Position numbers and translations under genes: made by a program | The notes under the pieces: model-generated | Seen by the model: the letters and a program-made list of their open reading frames with translations, nothing else | Database searches by the model: none | Told to the model about the DNA's origin: nothing | Assembly: GCF_002608565.1 (NCBI RefSeq) | Contig: NZ_LIXM01000005.1 | Location: forward strand, 124,001-188,000 | Source of the DNA: Vibrio sp. PID17_43 | Lineage (GTDB): Bacteria > Pseudomonadota > Gammaproteobacteria > Enterobacterales > Vibrionaceae | Direction of reading: 5' to 3' | DNA: 64,000 bases | Part shown: positions 56,972 through 64,000 of the stretch, piece after piece | Layout of the letters: each line of letters begins with the position of its first letter | Numbering within the stretch: position 1 is the stretch's first letter

Positions 56972-59900
56972 TGATAGTTGAGAACGTAGTTAGACTAACT
57001 GAGCAAAAATCTAGCTCAGCCATTCAAGTTGGCCAGTCATTGCAAGACGATTCTTTGTTGTCTGGCTATGCGATGACAGATAGTGCAGCTAAGGTGTTTA
57101 ACCATGTTGCTGAAGCAGTCCTTCCCCAAGCGACAGCAGACCAACGCGCTATCAATATCTTTGGTTCGTATGGTTCAGGAAAAAGTCATCTAGCGGTAGT
57201 TCTAGCGCGTTTATTAAGAGACGGAGCAACAGATGCTGGATTCAATTCACTGATCTCTCGTTTGAAAAATTCATCCTCAAAGTTCGGCTCGTTGGGTGAA
57301 AAGCTTACTAGCACATTTTTGGGTCATGCAGATAAAGATGCGCACCCTTATTTTGTGTTGAACCTGTATGCAGTAGGAGCACCGTCAATCGCTGAGCAAC
57401 TAATCGGTGCATTAGTCAGCGAGTTAGAGAAGCATCAAGAAATAGATGCTAGTCAGGTGCTGCCAACCACGCAGCATGAAGTGTGCCTAAAGCGAATTAA
57501 AGAGATAGAGTCTTTCTCCACTTATGAAGAAAAAGATTTCGTTACATTAGGTTTGATAGACAGTAGTTACTTTGACCTCAATGAACTTAAGTCGGGTTTG
57601 GAAGATTGTGATCCTGATAGCTTAGAAGCTTTTCAGAAATGGCATAAAGCGGTAACAATGGGACAATTGTTTGATCCGCTTAAAAATGGAGGTGCAGATC
57701 TCATACAGGTCTATCTTCATGCAGGGGAGCAGCTAGCTAAATACTATGATTATGCGGGCATCTTAGTTGTTTGGGACGAGTTCGGCTCTTGTCTAGAAGA
57801 TCTTTATTTTAACCCAGATAGAAATTTACTAGAGGAAGTGAGTCAGTTACAACGCTTTATCGAATCAGTATGTGCACCGACAACTGGACATACGATCTTT
57901 GTTGGTGTTACTCATGTAACGTTTCAGGAATACTCTCAAAGGCTAGGGTTTCAGCCTGGTGACTCACGCGATGCTGCGTTTGGAAAAATTGCAGGGCGTT
58001 TTAATGGCAACCATCCTTTTAAGGTACAGTTAAGTGCGGGTGAAGAAGAGGGTTATCACCTTATAGGCATGCAGAGAGAATGGACTGAAGAGGGGAAAGC
58101 CCTTCGTGAAAAAAGTCAGGAACATAAGCAAAATCTTCTCACAGCTTGCCGAAGCTTGGAATCATTTTCACGATTGTCGAAAGGATTAGATTCTTTAATT
58201 GATGAAGTATATCCGCTTCACCCAACAACAGCGCTGACGCTATTTAATCTATCAAAACTAAGTCAAGCAAGTCGCACGGCACTTTCATTTTTAAAGTTAC
58301 ACAAAGATGAAATATTCACACGTGCCGTTGGTGAGAGTATTTGGTCGAAAGAGCTTGTTCGGATTGACGCCATTGTTGATTACTTTAGCGATGAGCTATC
58401 GTCGAAAGAAGACTATAAATCAGCCTTTGATCTGTATTCGAAATCAATCAACTCACTTGTAGGCAGTCAAGAAGAAATTGAGCAGCAGTCTCAGATCATT
58501 GCTCTGTTATTTTTGTCTAATATCCTAGAAGATGCATTGAAACCAACGGAAGATTTCTTAAGTTGTGCGTTGTATGACACTACGTCAAGTCCGGTTTTGG
58601 ATTCTCATTTAGAGAGTCTGAGAAAGTTGGGTGTCGTATGGCAAAATCCGGTGAATAAGTTTTGGCAAATTGCTGGCGAGTCCTCGTTTGATGTTAATAA
58701 GTTGATACGCGATAAAATTAATGAATATCCGCATCGGGCACGCACAATCCAAGATATCTTTATCTATCAACCTGACCTGCGTGAGACATTTTTACCTACT
58801 TTAGGAGAGTTCCAATTAGCACCGAATGAAAATGGAATCATTCATTCTTATGATGTACTGATGGCTAGACCTGACGAAAAGAGTTTTTTAAAGCCAAGTG
58901 AAAATGCAAGTGCAACGGTCAAACTAGTTTTTGTTGATGAGGATTCTTCTAATCTTGACGTTGAGTCAAAAATTACTGCTGAAAATTCAGATGAAGTTTA
59001 CTTTTGGCTTCCAAAGCAAAGTTTGAACTCTGTACGGAAGACTATTGATGGTCGAAACTATTCGCTTGCTGAGCTCTTGAGTAGTTATTGGGCGTGTTCT
59101 GAAATTTTATCTGGTGAGAGTGTAAATGGTACAGCTCGAATTCAAATTGAATCCAAATTTGAATTTTTCCGCGAAGCGGCGAAAGACCTAATTCTTGACG
59201 CGTTTGGAGCACAAGGTTTACAGAAGAGCGAGACCAAAATACTAAAGCTTGGTAAGACAAATAAAGTTGAAGTAAAAAATTGGATGGCTTTAAACCGATG
59301 CATTGTCAAAGGACTATCTGAAAAGTACGCGCATCCTATTTCTGTCAGGGCGGCCAACGTTAATATACTCAGTGCCATCAAGCCATATAAGAAAGAAAAG
59401 CTGTCTGATATTGTTGAGCGAGTATTGTCATTCGATGACAACAATGCCTACCAAACTAAGTATCTGGGCCATAAGCAGAATGAGCAGGGGCTTTGTACCA
59501 GTGAGGATGGAGCCATTATCCGAGGGGTTGTTGGATTCAATGGTCTTATAAAACCGGGTATTGAAGGGTATAGGCTTGCAAAGCTTGAGGAACTTCCGGA
59601 TAGCGTTCATGAACTGATTCTAGAATTAAGAAAAGCCCTAACAGCGAAAAAACAAGATGGTATTAAAGTGTTTGATATAGCGACAAACTATACTCAAGCG
59701 CCTTACGGGGTACCTCGTACTGTAATGCCAATCTTTATGGCTTTCGCCATTCGAGACATTTTGACATCTTTGAAGTGGTCGGGTTATCCGAGTATGTCCA
59801 CTAAAGAATTTTCTAAGAAACTGGTTGAGGAGTGTTGTAAGCAGACTAACACTTTGCGCTATGCAGAGTTTACTCCACTTCAAAAGGTTGTATTGAGCGA

Positions 59901-60747
59901 AGCCGCCAAAGCGTATGGTATTGATTACCAGAAGAATAGCCGCGGGATGCTAACGACTGAAAGTTACGAAGAGATGGCGAAAGGCTTAATTGGTAAACTG
60001 AAGTCTATACCAGAATCGTTATTGTCGAGTCATGATATTAGTTCAACGGTAAAGCAATTCATCCAAGGCTTGAATAAAGTTGCTGTTTCAAACCATGAAA
60101 CGGTAGTCGAGTTCACTAAAGTGTTGGATGTACGCACTACGGAGCGCGGAGATGGTGCTGCTATATTTGCCAAGATAATGCAGTTTAAAGAAGCTTTCGA
60201 GCGAGCTAATGAGGATGTTCTTTATCAAATTAAAGATAAATTAACTCCGTTTAGAGCTCTTAGGGCGGAACAGTCTAAATGGCAACTGATTACGTCGACT
60301 AATACTGCAGCTTCTCGCTTAGTGGTTTCATTTACAGAATTAGCTTTAATTAATACAGAGTCGCTTAATGAGCTGGTTGAAAAATCACTTGGCATTTCAT
60401 TTAGCAAGTTCGCAGAGAGCGATCTTCAACGAGTAAAATACGAATTATCAACATTATACAGTATAGCGAGTAGCTATGTAGCACCAGTGATTGCTGAACC
60501 GGAAACAACAATACAATCAGGTTCGATCTTGTTGCCGCGAACTGACAATTCTACTTCGGGTGCTGAAAGTGCTTATGAAACTAAGAAGCCTGACGTAGAT
60601 GAGGCAAGGAAAGGTGACCTGAGTTCTATCGTTGAGATGATTTGGCCTATGATACAGAGCCATTTTTCGAAGCCACAAACACTTGATGAAGTTGAATTTT
60701 TAATTGAGCAATTAAGGGATAAGGGAAAACAAAGCTATGGCAGTTGA
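56971..60747 (+). CDS. brxC: BREX ATPase BrxC
   Basis: A 1258-aa BrxC-type AAA+ protein. Walker A GSYGSGKS is at 65-72, Walker B WDEFGS at 268-273, and a sensor-like HTIFVGVTHVTF follows. The long helical C-terminal part is as in other BrxC/PglY proteins, about 1,200 aa. BrxC is essential for BREX defence and modification. It overlaps pglZ by 11 bases. The GSYGSGKSHLAV phrase is the commonest form in BrxC families. Confidence 0.85.
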   Translation: MIVENVVRLTEQKSSSAIQVGQSLQDDSLLSGYAMTDSAAKVFNHVAEAVLPQATADQRAINIFGSYGSGKSHLAVVLARLLRDGATDAGFNSLISRLKNSSSKFGSLGEKLTSTFLGHADKDAHPYFVLNLYAVGAPSIAEQLIGALVSELEKHQEIDASQVLPTTQHEVCLKRIKEIESFSTYEEKDFVTLGLIDSSYFDLNELKSGLEDCDPDSLEAFQKWHKAVTMGQLFDPLKNGGADLIQVYLHAGEQLAKYYDYAGILVVWDEFGSCLEDLYFNPDRNLLEEVSQLQRFIESVCAPTTGHTIFVGVTHVTFQEYSQRLGFQPGDSRDAAFGKIAGRFNGNHPFKVQLSAGEEEGYHLIGMQREWTEEGKALREKSQEHKQNLLTACRSLESFSRLSKGLDSLIDEVYPLHPTTALTLFNLSKLSQASRTALSFLKLHKDEIFTRAVGESIWSKELVRIDAIVDYFSDELSSKEDYKSAFDLYSKSINSLVGSQEEIEQQSQIIALLFLSNILEDALKPTEDFLSCALYDTTSSPVLDSHLESLRKLGVVWQNPVNKFWQIAGESSFDVNKLIRDKINEYPHRARTIQDIFIYQPDLRETFLPTLGEFQLAPNENGIIHSYDVLMARPDEKSFLKPSENASATVKLVFVDEDSSNLDVESKITAENSDEVYFWLPKQSLNSVRKTIDGRNYSLAELLSSYWACSEILSGESVNGTARIQIESKFEFFREAAKDLILDAFGAQGLQKSETKILKLGKTNKVEVKNWMALNRCIVKGLSEKYAHPISVRAANVNILSAIKPYKKEKLSDIVERVLSFDDNNAYQTKYLGHKQNEQGLCTSEDGAIIRGVVGFNGLIKPGIEGYRLAKLEELPDSVHELILELRKALTAKKQDGIKVFDIATNYTQAPYGVPRTVMPIFMAFAIRDILTSLKWSGYPSMSTKEFSKKLVEECCKQTNTLRYAEFTPLQKVVLSEAAKAYGIDYQKNSRGMLTTESYEEMAKGLIGKLKSIPESLLSSHDISSTVKQFIQGLNKVAVSNHETVVEFTKVLDVRTTERGDGAAIFAKIMQFKEAFERANEDVLYQIKDKLTPFRALRAEQSKWQLITSTNTAASRLVVSFTELALINTESLNELVEKSLGISFSKFAESDLQRVKYELSTLYSIASSYVAPVIAEPETTIQSGSILLPRTDNSTSGAESAYETKKPDVDEARKGDLSSIVEMIWPMIQSHFSKPQTLDEVEFLIEQLRDKGKQSYGS

Positions 60748-62998
60748 GTTTCTGGTAGACCCTTACAACATTGATAGTGATAGCTTTGACCTCGTTATTC
60801 AGCATGACCTAGCCTCCGTACGGGAGGCTAGGCTGCGGATAAATGAAAACTTAGCCTCAGGCAGTATCCGAAATTTACGTATTAGAATTGTGCATGAAAG
60901 CTTGCTGAGACGTTTCTCTGATTATCTCGGCATTAACGGTGTAAAAGTTACGTTCACCCCATCACCTCGCGCGCGAATTACTGAAGCAATAAAATCTACG
61001 TTGCCAGATTGGGTTAGCGAAGACGTTATAATTCAATCAGATTGCTTGCGTTCATTGCGAGACATAGAAAATCTAAGTATTGAGGATGTTTATCGTTCGA
61101 TCTTAGGGTTCACAAGCGACGCTGTAACACTCTCTGAGTTTATGACATTATATTATGGAAAGTTTGAACTTTACTCGGAATCTTTGAGCGAGCGTACTTG
61201 CTTTAACTTCGTTTATGAATCTTTAAAAAATGAGGTTCAACCAGATGATTTTAGAGCGCTGGTAAATAATGTACTTGAGCAGACTGAAGGTAAGAGATAT
61301 ATAGAGAAACTTGCATACGCGTCACAGATTGAAAAACTACGACAATATACGGAGAGTGAAGGCCTCACTGTCGCACTTCCTCCTATGCCAGTGACTTCTG
61401 AAGTTATACGAAGAGTGTACTTTTGTTTAGATTCTAAAGCATCGCCTAGTCTAGAAAATGCGTTAACTAAGTTGTTTGATCAGGCGATTATATTAGCACA
61501 GAAAGCTAACGATAATAGTATATTGGAAAGGTTTCCACTCATTCCTGTTGAGGCTTTTTTCGGTGGCTTTGTTGAAAGGATTTTGTGTAACTATACATCC
61601 TCAATGGAGGGGTTTGTCACAAATAGCTTACCTTTGATTCCACAAATTTATCATGATGAGCTTAATAAATTGTTATTAAATCACTCTGTTGATAGTTTGT
61701 CTCTAGATGCCGATATTGGCTCTACCTTAACTTGGGCTGATAATTACTTTAAGGTCCTTCGGGCGAGCTGGGTAGAGGGAGCAAGTATTCCACAAGGGCT
61801 AGAGACTTGCTTCTCTGATTGGTATTTGAAAAATGGAGTTAGGGTTTCTCGATCGAAAAATAACTGGACAGGTGTTTCTGCCTCGATACAACAATCATTT
61901 AAAGATCGTGAAGTTGTTGTAGTGTATATGGTCGATGCCTTGAGTGGCATTCATCTTAATGAGGTCTCGACTTCACTTGCAGAAAAATTGCCTCAATGTC
62001 ATCTTAGCAGCTGCCTTTGTTTTGCTCCAACACCAACGCTTACAGAGGTCGGAAAAACAGCGGTATTGACTGGAAAAAAACCGTATAGTTTGTCGAAAGA
62101 TAATGAGAAAGCTGTCTTAGATGTTTACGAGGCGCAAGGGTTAACGGAACATGCTTTCACTGTTCATAAGAGTTGGGAGCATCGTAAAGCTGCTAGGCTA
62201 AACGAAAACACTCAGCTCTATTTATATCTTGAGAATCGTATTGATGACTGCCTCCATGAGCGTAAGCAGTATGAAGATTACAATGCTTATGGTCGAGTAG
62301 TTGACTTTGTTGTGTCGAATATAGCAAAGCATGCGCAAGAAGCGTTTGTAGATGCTAAGCGATGGTCGAAAAAAATTAAATTTATCGTTACGGCAGATCA
62401 TGGATTAACGAAATCATCTGGACAGTTTAAATATGAGGCGCAAAACGTTAAAGAGCGCGTTGTTTTGAATGTAGATGATGTCAATGTACCAGAAACGCTA
62501 TACAAGTTTGACACGGGCTACCGTAACTTGGGTACTTGTTTGATTCCTAAAAATAGAGATAGCTTCCAAGAAGTAGCATTCTCGCATGGTGGATTAACAC
62601 CTGAAGAGGTATTAATTCCGTGGATCGAATTAACTTCCAACGACCCCCATGAGCAACCCTTTATACTGACTTCAGATGAGGTTAGTTGTCATAGTATAGG
62701 GGAGAAACGATGGAATATTACTTTAAGTGCGATTAAGAACGCCTCAGAAGAGCATGTCACTTTTAAAATGGAGGCTCCTTTTTCAATTATTGGAAACGGA
62801 AACTGGGATAGCGCAAATGAGCAACTACACCTTTCTTTACACTCCTCTGTTAATCACGAGGGATTGGTGGAGGTTGCATTTACAGTAGGCTTTAAAGGTA
62901 AGCATGTAACTACCGTTACGCTAGAGATTGATTTTCCGAAATCTTTTGTCAAGCAAGATAAGGCATCTAGTGCGTTCGATGATATGTTGGGTTTTTAA
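60737..62998 (+). CDS. pglZ: BREX phosphatase-fold protein PglZ
   Basis: A 753-aa PglZ of the type 4 kind. The alkaline-phosphatase-like core has VVVVYMVDALSG (Asp400 metal ligand), PTPTLTEVGKTAVLTGKKP (nucleophile-Thr region, about 431-449), VTADHGLT (Asp554, His555) and AFSHGGLTPEEVLIPW (His617). The N-terminal 390 residues are helical and without a named domain. PglZ is the hallmark gene of all BREX types. It overlaps brxC by 11 bases; brxL begins 4 bases after. Confidence 0.92.
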   Translation: MAVEFLVDPYNIDSDSFDLVIQHDLASVREARLRINENLASGSIRNLRIRIVHESLLRRFSDYLGINGVKVTFTPSPRARITEAIKSTLPDWVSEDVIIQSDCLRSLRDIENLSIEDVYRSILGFTSDAVTLSEFMTLYYGKFELYSESLSERTCFNFVYESLKNEVQPDDFRALVNNVLEQTEGKRYIEKLAYASQIEKLRQYTESEGLTVALPPMPVTSEVIRRVYFCLDSKASPSLENALTKLFDQAIILAQKANDNSILERFPLIPVEAFFGGFVERILCNYTSSMEGFVTNSLPLIPQIYHDELNKLLLNHSVDSLSLDADIGSTLTWADNYFKVLRASWVEGASIPQGLETCFSDWYLKNGVRVSRSKNNWTGVSASIQQSFKDREVVVVYMVDALSGIHLNEVSTSLAEKLPQCHLSSCLCFAPTPTLTEVGKTAVLTGKKPYSLSKDNEKAVLDVYEAQGLTEHAFTVHKSWEHRKAARLNENTQLYLYLENRIDDCLHERKQYEDYNAYGRVVDFVVSNIAKHAQEAFVDAKRWSKKIKFIVTADHGLTKSSGQFKYEAQNVKERVVLNVDDVNVPETLYKFDTGYRNLGTCLIPKNRDSFQEVAFSHGGLTPEEVLIPWIELTSNDPHEQPFILTSDEVSCHSIGEKRWNITLSAIKNASEEHVTFKMEAPFSIIGNGNWDSANEQLHLSLHSSVNHEGLVEVAFTVGFKGKHVTTVTLEIDFPKSFVKQDKASSAFDDMLGF

Positions 62999-63002
62999 TT
63001 AG

Positions 63003-64000
63003 ATGAATGAAAAAATAGAACAGTGCTTTGGTGAAATTGCCATCAATAAGAAGCTTGTGGCAGATTTGAAACTAAGAGAAAGTCGAACAATTCCGTCTTT
63101 TGTCGAGGAATGGCTAGTTGCAAAATTTAGTGACCCAGCAGAACAACCGATGGAAACTCGGAAGAAAATTACTAGCTTTATGGCAGAACATCTTCCTAGT
63201 AAAAATGATAAAGAGCATATCAAATGGAAGCTTAACAACGGTAACGCAATGGTTATCTTGGATAAATATTCCGTTCGCACCGACCTAAAAAAAGGTATTA
63301 CTCTAGTTACTATACCTAGCTTGGACCTTACCGATGGATTGGTTTCTGAGGAAGTGATTCATACTTGCCCCGAGATTTTGGCTGGTGGTCAGTGGGGGGC
63401 TGGGAGACTTCAAGTCGTTTCTCATGGCAAAGGTCAAGCAGTTAAGCTTATTGAGTTCAAGCCAATGCAATCTGGAAAAATAAATCTAGAACAAATGGTT
63501 TTAGCGAGACAAAGTTTTAGTACTAAAGAGTGGATTGACGTGCTTGTTCGAACAATGGGATGCGAACCAAGTGCCTACACTGATAGGCAAAAGCGCTATT
63601 TGATTTTGCGACTTTTGCCTATGATTCAAAATAATTTGAATATGATGGAACTTGCTCCAAAAGGGACTGGTAAATCATTTATTTTTTCAAACTTAAGTCG
63701 TTATGTTTGGCTTAATAGTGGTGGCGCACTATCTGAGGCTCAGCTGTTCTATAACTTGAGTTCAAAACAACTAGGTCTAATGGCGACTAATGACGTTTTA
63801 GTTCTTGATGAAGGGCAGTCGATTCAATTTAAAGGCGAAAATGATATTCACGCGAAGTTCAAAGCGTACCTTGAGTCCGGTGAGTTTTCCCGTGGTGGTG
63901 AAAAAATAACAAGTGAGTGTGGTTTAATGATATTGGCCAACATAGAATTGCACAACTCACAGCCTAAGCGTCTTGATTACATTAGAGAATTACCAAAAAT
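63003..64000 (+). CDS. brxL: BREX Lon-like protease/ATPase BrxL (3' end outside window)
   Basis: 332 codons are visible. Walker A APKGTGKS (218-225) is followed by LNSGGALSEAQLFYNLSSKQLGLM and Walker B VLVLDEGQSI (265-274), then YLESGEFSRGGEKI and LMILANIEL, the BrxL pattern. BrxL forms a ring-shaped AAA+ complex on DNA and, in type 1 BREX, is needed for phage exclusion but not for methylation. The Lon-type protease domain expected near the C-terminus is beyond the right edge. It starts 4 bases after pglZ. Confidence 0.9.
   Translation, partial: MNEKIEQCFGEIAINKKLVADLKLRESRTIPSFVEEWLVAKFSDPAEQPMETRKKITSFMAEHLPSKNDKEHIKWKLNNGNAMVILDKYSVRTDLKKGITLVTIPSLDLTDGLVSEEVIHTCPEILAGGQWGAGRLQVVSHGKGQAVKLIEFKPMQSGKINLEQMVLARQSFSTKEWIDVLVRTMGCEPSAYTDRQKRYLILRLLPMIQNNLNMMELAPKGTGKSFIFSNLSRYVWLNSGGALSEAQLFYNLSSKQLGLMATNDVLVLDEGQSIQFKGENDIHAKFKAYLESGEFSRGGEKITSECGLMILANIELHNSQPKRLDYIRELPK

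Noticed and set aside
39770..64000. CRISPR array, IS element or integrase in the accessory region
   Set aside because: No regularly spaced repeats, transposase motifs or tyrosine-recombinase motifs were found in the translated frames.

Overview
The window is a piece of a Vibrio chromosome, probably chromosome 1 of a Harveyi-clade species. The genus call rests on gene order and protein similarity recognised by eye: glgA end, tfoY with a c-di-GMP-I riboswitch almost identical to the well-known Vc2 element, purR, torD/torR, elyC, cmoM-mukF-mukE-mukB, cmoAB, aspS-ruvCAB, cydABX-ybgE, ybgC-tolQRAB-pal-cpoB, nadA, alaE and tRNA-Ser(GGA). The species-level guess is inference only.

Bases 1-39,800 are core genome. 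The left part (1-7,700) holds glycogen synthase, an alpha/beta hydrolase, two small membrane or zinc-ribbon genes, the competence/T6SS regulator TfoY, PurR, the TMAO-respiration pair TorD/TorR and ElyC. The middle (7,700-26,300) carries the MukBEF condensin operon, an ATP-grasp ligase / membrane protein / aspartic-protease-like lipoprotein operon, the tRNA cmo5U genes, AspRS and the Holliday-junction genes with a LexA box before ruvA. The right core (26,300-39,800) has cytochrome bd oxidase behind FNR-type sites, the whole Tol-Pal envelope system, quinolinate synthase, a K+ channel, a UPF0149 protein, the alanine exporter and tRNA-Ser.

From tRNA-Ser to the right edge (39,770-64,000) the content is accessory and, past about 44,000, visibly A/T-richer. 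First come poorly known genes: a secreted protein, an OGFr-domain protein, a WYL regulator divergent from a DUF4145/Sel1 protein, a Cys-rich protein, an ADP-ribosylglycohydrolase and a zinc-ribbon protein. Then comes a defence locus. A PAPS-reductase-like protein with a damaged PP-loop (46,916-47,788) and a DUF262/DUF1524 protein resembling SspE/GmrSD (47,999-50,209) end at a terminator. Behind it is one tightly coupled operon, DUF4007 - P-loop ATPase - PAPS reductase (BrxP) - second DUF4007-like protein - 159-aa unknown - BrxC - PglZ - BrxL, running off the window. This fits BREX type 4 (PAPS reductase in place of the PglX methyltransferase) but with an additional DUF4007/ATPase module and a sulfur-style restriction arm beside it. 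No integrase, IS element or CRISPR array was seen, and the right border of the island lies outside the window.

How it may work together (inference): BrxP with BrxC/PglZ would mark or check self DNA using a sulfur or adenylation chemistry, BrxL would block phage replication, the DUF262/DUF1524 nuclease would cut DNA according to the mark, and the PP-loop-dead paralogue would be a non-catalytic partner or regulator.
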